The notes beneath the pieces are model-generated. The model did not search any database. It saw only the letters and a list, made by a program, of their open reading frames with translations, and was not told where the DNA came from. Made by a program: the position numbers and the translations under genes. DNA of 12,686 nucleotides from SIG607 sp045614505 (GTDB lineage Bacteria > Bacillota > Clostridia > Oscillospirales > Acutalibacteraceae), in assembly GCA_045614505.1 (NCBI GenBank), contig JAZLDA010000014.1, positions 1 through 12,686 of the forward strand, given 5' to 3'. Positions 1 to 7,559 of this stretch are shown here, one piece after another. Within the stretch, counting starts at the first letter, position 1. The number at the start of each line of letters is the position of its first letter.

Positions 1-480
1 ATTGAGTTGGACGAGGGCGCAAGTATGGAGATGGAGACTACCCAGATTAAGGGAATTGACTCCACTGTGCGTGACACCCGCGCAACCCTTAAAGAAGGCG
101 CCAGCCTTGTGGTGAGAGAAAAAATAATGACCCACGGCAAACAGCTTGCCGAGACTAATTTCGATGTTGATTTAAACGGAGAGGATTCTTCTGCCCATCT
201 CGTTTCCCGCTCGGTTGCAAAGGAAAACTCCCGCCAGATTTTCCGTTCACGTGTCAACGGCAATGCAAAATGTATGAGCCACACCGAATGTGATGCTATT
301 ATTATGGATGAGGCAAGCGTCAGTGCTATCCCCGAAGTAACGGCAAACCACCTTGACGCTCAGCTTATTCACGAAGCCGCCATCGGCAAAATTGCAGGCG
401 AACAGCTAATGAAGCTGATGACTCTGGGACTGACTGAAAAGCAGGCAGAAGAACAAATCGTCAACGGCTTCCTTAAATAA
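1..480 (+). CDS. SufB/SufD-family Fe-S cluster assembly protein, C-terminal part (5' truncated)
   Basis: The reading frame is open from the first base of the window, so the start lies outside it; 159 residues are visible. The family forms the scaffold that works with the SufC ATPase to build Fe-S clusters in the cytosol. The fragment shows the parallel beta-helix style of the SufB/SufD core, then a C-terminal signature: a Cys in ECDAIIMDE (fragment residue 97), a LIHEAAIGKI stretch (His124, Glu125) and a GL(T/S)E...A...IVNGF tail. These line up with the Cys, His-Glu and tail of canonical SufB rather than SufD. The protein stops right after VNGFLK, without the longer SufB tail. This suggests the short SufB-like form found in many clostridia and archaea (SmsB-like two-gene systems). 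The partner sufC would be expected upstream, out of view. Family is confident; SufB versus short SufBD is an inference. Confidence 0.88.
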   Translation: MELDEGASMEMETTQIKGIDSTVRDTRATLKEGASLVVREKIMTHGKQLAETNFDVDLNGEDSSAHLVSRSVAKENSRQIFRSRVNGNAKCMSHTECDAIIMDEASVSAIPEVTANHLDAQLIHEAAIGKIAGEQLMKLMTLGLTEKQAEEQIVNGFLK

Positions 481-485
481 ACTTT

Positions 486-514
486 AAACCGCAGTACCGA
501 GTACTGCGGTTTTT
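486..514. terminator. Bidirectional hairpin terminator between sufB-like gene and glycosyltransferase
   Basis: A 12-bp inverted repeat (arms 486-497 and 501-512) with a three-base CGA loop sits 5 bases after the sufB-like stop. The T run 510-514 follows on the + strand. On the minus strand only a short T run follows, so termination of the glycosyltransferase is weaker but plausible. The two genes converge here. Confidence 0.85.
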
Positions 515-515
515 G

Positions 516-1457
516 TTATTCTATTATTTCATCAATTATATATGGTGGTCGGTGCTTGGCTTCAAGGTAAATTTTACCGATGTACTTGCCTATTACGCCT
601 ATGGCAATAAGCTGAATGCCGCCTAAAAACCAAATAGAAACAAAGGTACTTGTCCAGCCGCTTACCGTGTGACCCGAAAAATACTGCACGAAGGAATAGA
701 CAAGCATTAAAAATGAAACAAAGGTTATAATAGTGCCTATTCCTATAATTATATTAAGGGGTCTCGTACTCAGTGAAGTGATTCCCTCGGTGGCAAAGGA
801 AAGCATTTTACGAAGCGGGTATTTCGATTTTCCTGCCACACGACGTGTTCTTTCATAATAAACAATATCCGATTTAAAGCCCAGCATAGGAACAATGCCT
901 CTGAGGAACAGGTTAACCTCCTTGAATTCCTCCAGAGCCTTCAGCGCTTTTTGGCTCATAAGACGGTAGTCGGCGTGATTTTCAATCAGGTCGCCGCCTA
1001 AAATATTTACGGTTTTATAAAAGCAGTTTGCGGTTGCCTTTTTGAAAAACGAATCCTTTTTTCTGCTGCTTCTCACACCGTAGACAATATCACAGCCATT
1101 ATTGAATTTTTCCAACATTTTATCGATGGCGTCAATGTCGTCCTGCAAATCGCAGTCAAGGGATATAGCACAGTCACATTTTCCGCTTGCATAATGAAGT
1201 CCTGCAAGAAGTGCGTTCTGATGCCCTCTGTTTCTGGAAAGGAAAATCCCGCTGAACAGAGGAGAACTTTCGTGTAAAGAACGAATAACGGCGGCGGTCT
1301 CATCCTTTGAGCCGTCGTCAACAAGTACTATGCGGCTGTCGTTTGATATAATTCCCTTTTTGCAAAGAGCCTCCATTTTTTCTCTCATTACGGGAGCGGA
1401 AAGGGGAAGCGCTTTTTCTTCATTGTAGCAGGGAACAATCAAAAATAGTTTAGTCAT
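516..1457 (-). CDS. Membrane-anchored family 2 glycosyltransferase (GtrB/DPM1-like, polyprenyl-phosphate sugar transferase)
   Basis: 313 residues. The N-terminal GT-A domain starts with LFLIVPCYNEE (4-14), has the nucleotide-binding VDDGS at 46-50, and an acidic DCDLQDD at 101-107 that corresponds to the DADLQDP metal/substrate motif of this family. Two hydrophobic segments near the C-terminus (about 234-257 and 270-293) are typical of GtrB, CsbB, YkcC and ArnC-like enzymes. These move a sugar from a nucleotide donor to undecaprenyl phosphate at the inner face of the membrane. Sugar and final acceptor cannot be read from the sequence. The gene stands alone: no GtrA-like flippase or polymer cluster is visible. 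A GGTGAT site (1463-1468) lies 5 bases before the ATG. It is transcribed divergently from proB and converges on the sufB-like gene. Confidence 0.9.
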   Translation of the reverse strand: MTKLFLIVPCYNEEKALPLSAPVMREKMEALCKKGIISNDSRIVLVDDGSKDETAAVIRSLHESSPLFSGIFLSRNRGHQNALLAGLHYASGKCDCAISLDCDLQDDIDAIDKMLEKFNNGCDIVYGVRSSRKKDSFFKKATANCFYKTVNILGGDLIENHADYRLMSQKALKALEEFKEVNLFLRGIVPMLGFKSDIVYYERTRRVAGKSKYPLRKMLSFATEGITSLSTRPLNIIIGIGTIITFVSFLMLVYSFVQYFSGHTVSGWTSTFVSIWFLGGIQLIAIGVIGKYIGKIYLEAKHRPPYIIDEIIE

Positions 1458-1474
1458 TTTTAATCACCGTTAAA

Positions 1475-1503
1475 ATAATACCATAATAAGCTTGCCTTTG
1501 CAA
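1475..1503 (-). promoter_or_regulatory. Candidate sigma-A promoter for the glycosyltransferase
   Basis: On the minus strand, TTGCAA (1498-1503) and TATTAT (1475-1480) are separated by 17 bases. Transcription would start near 1468, giving a leader of about 11 bases that holds the ribosome site. The -35 matches only 4 of 6 consensus bases, so this is a moderate candidate. Confidence 0.5.
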
Positions 1504-1512
1504 GTGCTCTGC

Positions 1513-1541
1513 TTGACTTTAAAACTGTATTGCAGTATACT
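1513..1541 (+). promoter_or_regulatory. Sigma-A promoter of the proline operon
   Basis: TTGACT (1513-1518) and TATACT (1536-1541) are separated by exactly 17 bases; each differs from consensus at one position. The start would be near 1548, leaving a leader of only about 20 bases with a GGGGGAA ribosome site (1558-1564). There is no room for a T-box or other riboswitch, unlike several Bacillota proline genes that carry a proline T-box. Confidence 0.75.
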
Positions 1542-1569
1542 TAAATAAATATTTTTTGGGGGAATTTTA

Positions 1570-2340
1570 ATGAGAATAGTAATCAAAGTGGGCACTTCCA
1601 CGCTTACATACGGAAACGGAAACCTCAATGTAAGAGGAATTGAAAATCTTTGCAAGGTGATTTCCGACCTTAAAAATTCCGGACTTCAGATAATTCTTGT
1701 TTCCTCCGGAGCAATAGGTATGGGTGTAGGAAAACTGGGCCTTAAAGAAAGACCTAAGGATATTCCCACAAAGCAGGCTGCCGCGGCAGTGGGCCAGTGC
1801 GAGCTTATGTACGTTTATGATAAGCTTTTCTCGGAGCATAACCACACCGTTGCCCAGATACTTATGACAGGCGATGACTTTTCTCATCTTGACCGTTATG
1901 AAAACTTCCGTAATACACTGGACAGGCTTTTAGAACTGGATGTGCTCCCTGTAGTTAATGAAAATGATACCATTGCCACCAGTGAAATTAAGGTGGGCGA
2001 TAATGATACACTCTCCGCAATGACCGCAGTGGGTGCGTCAGCTGACCTTCTTATATTGCTCAGCGATATAGACGGACTCTACACAGCCGACCCCAAGAGT
2101 GATAAAAACGCCACTCTTATCAGTGAAGTTAAGTGCGTTGATGACAGTATAAAGGCGCTTGCAGGGGGAAGCGGGAGCGAGCTTGGTACGGGCGGTATGG
2201 TGACTAAAATTCACGCCGCCGAGCTTTGCGGACAAGCTGGAATTGATATGATAATAGCAAACGGTGCCGATGTAAATGTTCTTTATGATATTTTCGACGG
2301 AAAAAAGGTAGGTACTCGTTTTATAGGAAAGGGAAAATAG
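1570..2340 (+). CDS. proB: Glutamate 5-kinase, short form without PUA domain
   Basis: 256 residues. It phosphorylates glutamate with ATP to gamma-glutamyl phosphate, the committed step of proline synthesis in the cytosol. The amino acid kinase fold is complete: IKVGTS near the N-terminus, VSSGAIG at 44-50, NENDT at 130-134, VGDND at 142-146 (usually FGDND), LSDIDGLY at 164-171 and GTGGM with Lys213 at 206-213. The roughly 110-residue C-terminal PUA domain of E. coli-type ProB (about 367 residues) is absent: the protein ends at FIGKGK and the next gene starts on the following base. Short ProB proteins are known in some Bacillota, so this looks native and not a truncation. The start has GGGGGAA five bases upstream. 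First gene of proB-proA-proC-PAP2-NAT. Glutamate kinases are usually feedback-inhibited by proline at the kinase domain; whether this one is cannot be seen. Confidence 0.96.
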   Translation: MRIVIKVGTSTLTYGNGNLNVRGIENLCKVISDLKNSGLQIILVSSGAIGMGVGKLGLKERPKDIPTKQAAAAVGQCELMYVYDKLFSEHNHTVAQILMTGDDFSHLDRYENFRNTLDRLLELDVLPVVNENDTIATSEIKVGDNDTLSAMTAVGASADLLILLSDIDGLYTADPKSDKNATLISEVKCVDDSIKALAGGSGSELGTGGMVTKIHAAELCGQAGIDMIIANGADVNVLYDIFDGKKVGTRFIGKGK

Positions 2341-3564
2341 ATGAATGTTAAAGAACTTTTAGAGGTTGCGGTAAAGACTAAACCCATTGCCGCCTCTCTT
2401 ACCTGTCAGCAGAAAAATGATGGTCTTTTCTCAATGGCGCAGAGCCTTCTTTCCCATACGCAGGACATTTTAGAAGCCAACAGTGAAGATTTATCAGCCT
2501 ACGGCGACGGAGTGATGGCAGACAGACTTCGTTTAACAGAAGACAGAATAAAGGCTATGGCGCAGGGAATTTTGGATGTTGCAAATCTTCCGGACCCTGT
2601 TGGCAGAATTCTTGAAGAGCGCACCCTTTATAACGGACTGAATCTTAAAAAAGTGTCTGTTCCCGTGGGTGTTGTAGCGGTTATTTACGAAAGCCGTCCA
2701 AATGTAACAAGTGACGCCGCCGCACTGCTTATTAAAAGCGGAAATGTGTGTATACTCAGAGGCGGAAAGGAAGCATACCGCTCTTCAAAAGCCATAATTT
2801 CCGCTCTTAAAGAGGGACTGAAAAATTCGGGACTGCCCGAAGCCCTTGTGGATATGCCAGATTCGACCGATAGAACTGAGGCAAATGAGCTTATGACCGC
2901 CGCAGGAAAGGTGAATCTTCTTATTCCCAGAGGTGGCGCAGGACTTATTAAGGCTTGTGTGGAAAAGGCAACTGTGCCCTGTATTGAAACGGGTACCGGA
3001 ATATGCCATGTTTATGTTGATGAGTTTGCCGATATAGATAAAGCTCTTTCAATTGTGGAGAATGCAAAAATGAGCAGACCCAGTGTTTGCAACGCTGCCG
3101 AGGTCTGCCTTGTTCACAGCGCGGTTGCTAATGAATTTTTGCCCCGTCTTAAAGAGAAAATAGGCGAAAAATGCAAATTTATTCTTTGCGAGAAAGCTGA
3201 GAAAATTATCGACGGCGAAAAGGCAGGAGAAAAGGCATTTGATACTGAGTATCTTGACTATATCCTTGCAATTAAGGTTGTTGACAGTGTAAAAGAAGCA
3301 ACCGAACATATTGCTCTCCACTCCACAATGCACAGTGAGGCAATAATCACCGAAAATTCCGAAAATGCAAAATATTTTACAGGTGCGGTAGACAGCGCGG
3401 CGGTGTATGTAAATGCCTCTACCCGCTTTACCGACGGCGGAGAGTTCGGCCTTGGCTGTGAAATAGGAATTTCAACTCAGAGGCTTCACGCAAGAGGGCC
3501 AATGGGACTTAACGAAATGACAACATACAAATACATTATAAACGGTAATGGAGAAGTGAGATAA
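2341..3564 (+). CDS. proA: Gamma-glutamyl phosphate reductase (glutamate-5-semialdehyde dehydrogenase)
   Basis: 407 residues, full length for the family. It reduces gamma-glutamyl phosphate with NADPH to glutamate-5-semialdehyde, which cyclises to pyrroline-5-carboxylate. Features of the ALDH-like fold are visible: VPVGVVAVIYESRPNVTSD (107-125), ILRGGKEA (138-145), LIPRGGAGLI (194-203), the catalytic Cys250 in RPSVCNAAE, and the C-terminal RFTDGGEFGLGCEIGIST (362-379) and RGPMGL (385-390). The ATG directly follows the proB TAG with zero spacing. The SD-like AAAGGG at 2328-2333 lies inside the end of proB, so translation is probably coupled; ProB and ProA are thought to channel the labile acyl phosphate between them. 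Confidence 0.97.
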   Translation: MNVKELLEVAVKTKPIAASLTCQQKNDGLFSMAQSLLSHTQDILEANSEDLSAYGDGVMADRLRLTEDRIKAMAQGILDVANLPDPVGRILEERTLYNGLNLKKVSVPVGVVAVIYESRPNVTSDAAALLIKSGNVCILRGGKEAYRSSKAIISALKEGLKNSGLPEALVDMPDSTDRTEANELMTAAGKVNLLIPRGGAGLIKACVEKATVPCIETGTGICHVYVDEFADIDKALSIVENAKMSRPSVCNAAEVCLVHSAVANEFLPRLKEKIGEKCKFILCEKAEKIIDGEKAGEKAFDTEYLDYILAIKVVDSVKEATEHIALHSTMHSEAIITENSENAKYFTGAVDSAAVYVNASTRFTDGGEFGLGCEIGISTQRLHARGPMGLNEMTTYKYIINGNGEVR

Positions 3565-3565
3565 T

Positions 3566-4357
3566 ATGAAGTTTAAATTTGGCTTTATAGGTTGCGGCAA
3601 TATGGGCGGAATAATTCTCGATACTGTGCTGAAAACAGTTAAGGGTAGTGATATTTGCGCGTGTGACAGCAACTGCCAAAAAATTCAAAGGGTTACTTCC
3701 TTAGGTGTAACAGAAGTTGACGCAAAAACAGCCGCAGGCAATTCAAAATATCTTTTTATCGGTGTAAAGCCTCAGGGTCTCAGCGGACTTTTTTCTGTTA
3801 TCAAGGACCAAATAAGTGAAGAAACCGTTATAGTAAGTATGGCGGCAGGCAAGGAAATCTCGACTATTGAGAGCCTTTGTAAAGAAAATACAAAAATCAT
3901 AAGAATAATGCCCAACACTGCAGTCAGTGTAGGGGAGGGAGTAATTCTTTATTGCTATAATAAAAATGTAACAGAGCAGGAAATTGCTGACTTTAATCTT
4001 GCTTTAAGCAAGGCGGGTCTTGTGGATAATATTGACGAAGACAAAATAAATGCCGCAACTGCCCTTTCAGGTTGCGGACCTGCTTTTGTAGATTTATTTA
4101 TAGAAGCTCTTGCAGACGGAGCCGTTTCCTGCGGACTTTCCCGTGATAAAGCGTTACTCTATGCGGCAAAGACCGTGTCGGGCGCTGCAAAAACCGTTAT
4201 TGATAGTGGAAAATCTCCCGCCGAGCTTAAGGATATGGTATGCTCTCCCGGAGGCTCTACTATTCAAGGGGTAAGGGCTCTGGAAAAGGGCAAGTTTAGA
4301 AGCACCGCAATGGAAGCGGTTATTGCCGCATATAATAAAACAAAGGATTTAAAGTAA
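3566..4357 (+). CDS. proC: Pyrroline-5-carboxylate reductase
   Basis: 263 residues, close to the usual 260-280. It performs the last step of proline synthesis, reducing pyrroline-5-carboxylate with NAD(P)H in the cytosol. The N-terminal Rossmann motif is GCGNMG (9-14), followed by GVKPQ (66-70), MPNT (115-118), SGCGPAF (168-174) and the family signature CSPGGSTIQG (226-235) in the C-terminal dimerisation domain. It starts one base after the proA stop; GGAGAAGTGAG (3550-3560) at the end of proA supplies the ribosome site. With proB and proA upstream, the full glutamate-to-proline route is encoded in one transcript. Confidence 0.97.
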   Translation: MKFKFGFIGCGNMGGIILDTVLKTVKGSDICACDSNCQKIQRVTSLGVTEVDAKTAAGNSKYLFIGVKPQGLSGLFSVIKDQISEETVIVSMAAGKEISTIESLCKENTKIIRIMPNTAVSVGEGVILYCYNKNVTEQEIADFNLALSKAGLVDNIDEDKINAATALSGCGPAFVDLFIEALADGAVSCGLSRDKALLYAAKTVSGAAKTVIDSGKSPAELKDMVCSPGGSTIQGVRALEKGKFRSTAMEAVIAAYNKTKDLK

Positions 4358-4358
4358 T

Positions 4359-5264
4359 ATGGAAGTTTTATATTTACTTGAAAATATCCGAAATCCAATT
4401 TTTGATGCCATAGTCTCCTTTATCACCCTTTTCGGTGAAGAAACGGTATTTATGGCAATTTGTATGATAATATTCTGGTGTGTTAACAAATGGCAGGGGT
4501 ATTATCTGTTGCTTACAGGCTTTGCGGGTACTGTTATTAATCAGACCCTTAAAATGACCTTTAAGGTGCCCCGCCCTTGGGTAAAGGACCCTGATTTTAC
4601 CATTGTTGAGTCTGCCAGAGAAGCCGCAACGGGTTATTCCTTTCCCAGTGGTCACACCCAGTCCTCGGTTGGTATGTTCGGCGGAATTGCTCGGGCGAAC
4701 AAAAATAAGGTGCTTCGCATTGTGTGTATAATTATGTGTGTGCTTGTGCCCTTTTCCCGACTTTATCTTGGTGTACATACACTCCTTGACGTGGGGGTTT
4801 CGGTGGCAATAGCACTGGCGCTGGTTTTTCTTTGCTATCCTCTGTTTAATAAGGCGCAGAAAAGCTCTAAATGGATGTACGGTATACTTATTTTTCTCAC
4901 CCTTATGGTATTGGGAGCACTGCTTTATTTCCTTTTTGGAAGACACGAAGCAAACGAAAATCTTACTTCGGCAATTAAGAATGCCTGCACTCTCCTTGGC
5001 TGTATATTAGGATTAATAGTGGTGTACACTGTTGACAGAAAGAATGATTTTACCACCAAAGCAGTATGGTGGGCGCAGATTTTAAAGGCTGTGGGCGGAA
5101 TTGCTCTTGTGCTGTGTGTAAAAGAGGGACTTCGCACTCCCTTTGAACTGCTTTTTGTAAACGAGCTTGTAGCCCGCTCAGCTCGATACTTTATGATAGT
5201 TATTGCAGGCGGTGTAATCTGGCCTCTTACCTTCGGTTGGTTTTCAAGGCTCGGGAAAAAGTAA
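4359..5264 (+). CDS. PAP2-family membrane phosphatase (candidate undecaprenyl-diphosphate or phospholipid phosphatase)
   Basis: 301 residues. All three PAP2 active-site motifs are intact: K65-x6-R72-P73, P96-S97-G98-H99, and S133-R134-x5-H140-x3-D144. The two His and Asp144 form the usual phosphohistidine chemistry. Hydrophobic segments are seen at about 29-45, 47-62, 119-137, 146-163, 174-194, 208-226, 240-256 and 276-294, so it is a polytopic membrane protein; the catalytic motifs lie in the first half and four extra segments follow. The family removes phosphate from lipid phosphates, including undecaprenyl diphosphate recycling (BcrC/PgpB-like). The exact substrate cannot be assigned. The gene starts one base after proC, with AAAGGA at 4342-4347, so it is cotranscribed with proline genes, to which it has no obvious metabolic link. 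Confidence 0.92.
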   Translation: MEVLYLLENIRNPIFDAIVSFITLFGEETVFMAICMIIFWCVNKWQGYYLLLTGFAGTVINQTLKMTFKVPRPWVKDPDFTIVESAREAATGYSFPSGHTQSSVGMFGGIARANKNKVLRIVCIIMCVLVPFSRLYLGVHTLLDVGVSVAIALALVFLCYPLFNKAQKSSKWMYGILIFLTLMVLGALLYFLFGRHEANENLTSAIKNACTLLGCILGLIVVYTVDRKNDFTTKAVWWAQILKAVGGIALVLCVKEGLRTPFELLFVNELVARSARYFMIVIAGGVIWPLTFGWFSRLGKK

Positions 5265-5280
5265 ATGTCAGGTGACTGCT

Positions 5281-6081
5281 ATGAACAATATTTCACATAA
5301 ATCTCTCCTTGATTCTGAATCAATAAAGAAATATCTTCAGCGAATCGGGATTACTGAAATACTTCATCCTGACCTTAACACATTAAATAGATTAATAATC
5401 GCGCACCTGACGCATATTCCTTTTGAGGCGCTTGATGTGTGGGCGCTTGGAACTTGTCCAAGCTTAGAAATTAAGGATTTGTACGAAAAAATCGTCGATT
5501 TGAAACGCGGTGGCTACTGCTTTGAATTAAATACATTATTCAGGGCATTGTTAAACAGTCTTGGTTTTGATGCCTACCAAGTGATTGCAAGTCTGTTAGA
5601 CGAGGATGGTGTTGCCGCTCCGCCTGCTCACAATGCCATAATATGCAAAATTAACGGGATTAAATATTTTGTTGATGTTGGTTTTGGCGGGCCTGTGCCG
5701 CTGGGAGCTGTGGCATTAAATAATAAGCCTCAACTGGGTTTCCGATTAGAAAAACAGGAGGATAAATATCGCCTTATTCGCATAGATTCCGACAAGGAAC
5801 GCCCTTCTATACTCTTTAGAGATATAGCGGCACAGCCTGTTGAATTTATTCCTCTTAATTTCTATGTTTCACAAAATCGTGATATTCATTTTCGAAATCG
5901 CATAATGGTGATTCAGCGTCAGCCCGACGGTAAAATTTTTAGACTTATTGGTGATACATTTTCCATTACAGATTCAGTTGGTACTGAGATTCAACCTGTT
6001 AATACTACTGATGATATAAGCAGAATTTTAGAGCAGTATTTCCGCATTTCTCCCCATACAGTTACATTAAGAGAGCCCTGA
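5281..6081 (+). CDS. Arylamine N-acetyltransferase family protein
   Basis: 266 residues, the family's usual size. NATs use a Cys-His-Asp triad to transfer an acyl group from acyl-CoA to arylamines or hydrazines; bacterial members can also form amides in secondary metabolism. The triad is intact: Cys80 in RGGYCFELN, His117 in AHNAI and Asp132 in FVDVGFGG. The spacings (37 and 15) nearly match those of Salmonella NAT (Cys69, His107, Asp122). The R-G-G-x-C-x-E-x-N motif and the P-F-E-x-L motif at 47-51 are also present. I chose ATG 5281 over the in-frame GTG at 5272 because AGGTGA (5270-5275) sits five bases before it. It lies 16 bases after the PAP2 gene, as last gene of the operon, just before a strong terminator. 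Its natural substrate is unknown. NAT genes are patchy in bacteria, so horizontal gain is possible but not shown. Confidence 0.93.
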   Translation: MNNISHKSLLDSESIKKYLQRIGITEILHPDLNTLNRLIIAHLTHIPFEALDVWALGTCPSLEIKDLYEKIVDLKRGGYCFELNTLFRALLNSLGFDAYQVIASLLDEDGVAAPPAHNAIICKINGIKYFVDVGFGGPVPLGAVALNNKPQLGFRLEKQEDKYRLIRIDSDKERPSILFRDIAAQPVEFIPLNFYVSQNRDIHFRNRIMVIQRQPDGKIFRLIGDTFSITDSVGTEIQPVNTTDDISRILEQYFRISPHTVTLREP

Positions 6082-6087
6082 ACACAT

Positions 6088-6123
6088 TAAAAGTACGGTG
6101 TTATTTACACCGTACTTTTTAAT
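6088..6123 (+). terminator. Terminator of the proline operon
   Basis: A 13-bp stem (arms 6089-6101 and 6107-6119) closes a five-base loop, and T residues continue through 6120. It begins 7 bases after the NAT stop. The AAAA/TTTT ends make it partly functional in both directions. Confidence 0.88.
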
Positions 6124-6136
6124 TATTTTATAACGA

Positions 6137-6167
6137 AAACTCGGTTTGCATTTAGCAAACCGAGTTT
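6137..6167 (-). terminator. Terminator of gdhA
   Basis: A 13-bp perfect stem (arms 6137-6149 and 6155-6167) with a five-base loop lies 13 bases past the gdhA stop on the minus strand and ends in TTTT on that strand. With the preceding hairpin it separates the two convergent operons. Confidence 0.82.
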
Positions 6168-6180
6168 AATTGTTTGATGA

Positions 6181-7527
6181 TTAGCAGCAGCCCTGCCACT
6201 TCATTGCTTCTGCAACCTTTAAGAAGCCGGCAATGTTAGCGCCTGCACAAAGGTCGCCTTCAAGACCGTACTCCTTAGCTGCATCGAAGGAACTCTTGTA
6301 GATATTAGCCATAATCTGTTTGAGCTTAGCATCAACCTCTTCAGCAGTCCAGCTGTATCTCATAGAGTTCTGGCTCATCTCTAAGCCGGAAACAGCAACA
6401 CCGCCGGCATTAACAGCCTTAGAGGGAGCGATAACTACGCCGTTTGCTTTTAAGTACTCGAAAGCCTCTTCGGTAGTGGGCATATTAGCAACTTCCATAT
6501 AATACTTAACGCCGTTCTTAACAATATTCTTAGCGTCTTCAATACCAACCTCGTTCTGGGTAGCGCAAGGCATAATAACGTCAGCCTTAACCTCCCAAGG
6601 ACGCTTGCCTGCATAGAAGGGAACACCGAACTTATCAGCGTAATCCTGTACCTTGTCGCGGCAGGAAGCACGCATTTCTAACATAAAGTTAATTTTTTCT
6701 TCGGTATTTATACCATCAGCATCGTATATGTAACCGTCGGGGCCGGAAATTGTAACTACCTTACCGCCAAGCTCGGTAACCTTTTTAACGGTACCCCAAG
6801 CAACGTTACCGAAACCGGATACGGCAAAGGTCTTGCCCTTGATATCCTCGCCGAAGGACTTGAGAACCTCATTGGTGTAGTAAACAGCGCCGAAGCCGGT
6901 AGCCTCGGGACGGATAAGAGAACCGCCGGAGGGAACTGCTTTACCGGTGAGAACGCCTGTGAACTCGTTGCAGATTCTCTTGTACTGGCCGAATAGGTAG
7001 CCAACTTCTCTTGCTCCTACACCGATATCACCTGCAGGAACGTCGGTATCAGGGCCAATGTGTCTGTAAAGCTCGGTCATAAAGCTCTGGCAGAAGCGCA
7101 TAACCTCAGCGTCACTCTTTCCTCTGGGGTCAAAGTCAGCGCCGCCCTTGCCGCCGCCCATGGGGAGGCTGGTAAGGCTGTTCTTGAAGGTCTGCTCGAA
7201 GCCTAAGAACTTAATGATGGAAGCGTTAACAGAAGGATGGAAACGAAGTCCGCCCTTGTAGGGACCGATAGCGGAGTTAAACTGTACACGGAAACCTCTG
7301 TTTACCTGTACCTTGCCGTTATCGTCTACCCACGGAACGCGGAAAACAATCTGACGCTCGGGCTCTACCATACGCTCGATAACACCTGACTCAATAAAGT
7401 CGGGGCGCTTCTCAACAACGGGTTCGAGGCTGGCGAGAACTTCGGTAACAGCCTGAATAAACTCGGGCTCACCAGAGTTGCGCTTTTTAACATTTTCAAG
7501 TACTGAATTTAAATATTCGTTTTTCAC
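6181..7527 (-). CDS. gdhA: NADP-type glutamate dehydrogenase
   Basis: 448 residues, the length of hexameric bacterial GdhA (E. coli 447). It makes glutamate from 2-oxoglutarate and ammonium in the cytosol. The substrate domain shows KGGLRFHPSV (91-100), the catalytic-lysine motif PMGGGKGGADFDPRGKSD (122-139, Lys127) and PAGDIGVGAREVGYL (164-178, Asp167). The dinucleotide-binding domain has VSGFGNVA (236-243). NADP preference follows from similarity to the biosynthetic type and is an inference. The start is GTG at 7525-7527, with AAGGTG at 7536-7541 on the minus strand, eight bases upstream; no better ATG precedes it. The protein ends in an unusual WQGCC. It has its own perfect promoter directly after thrS. 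Glutamate from this enzyme is the substrate of ProB encoded on the opposite strand. Confidence 0.97.
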   Translation of the reverse strand: MKNEYLNSVLENVKKRNSGEPEFIQAVTEVLASLEPVVEKRPDFIESGVIERMVEPERQIVFRVPWVDDNGKVQVNRGFRVQFNSAIGPYKGGLRFHPSVNASIIKFLGFEQTFKNSLTSLPMGGGKGGADFDPRGKSDAEVMRFCQSFMTELYRHIGPDTDVPAGDIGVGAREVGYLFGQYKRICNEFTGVLTGKAVPSGGSLIRPEATGFGAVYYTNEVLKSFGEDIKGKTFAVSGFGNVAWGTVKKVTELGGKVVTISGPDGYIYDADGINTEEKINFMLEMRASCRDKVQDYADKFGVPFYAGKRPWEVKADVIMPCATQNEVGIEDAKNIVKNGVKYYMEVANMPTTEEAFEYLKANGVVIAPSKAVNAGGVAVSGLEMSQNSMRYSWTAEEVDAKLKQIMANIYKSSFDAAKEYGLEGDLCAGANIAGFLKVAEAMKWQGCC

Positions 7528-7559
7528 CTAAATCACACCTTTTTAAAATTTATTTTTTT

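Noticed and set aside
516..1457. Glycosyltransferase as part of a polysaccharide or phage serotype-conversion cluster
   Set aside because: No GtrA flippase, polymerase, integrase or att-like repeat is visible nearby; only a lone gene between housekeeping genes.
4374..4946. 190-codon open frame on the minus strand inside the PAP2 gene
   Set aside because: No ribosome site, low-complexity basic composition without family features, and fully covered by a gene with intact PAP2 active-site motifs.
5272..5280. GTG start nine bases earlier for the N-acetyltransferase
   Set aside because: The GTG lies inside the AGGTGA that serves the ATG at 5281 and has no ribosome site of its own.
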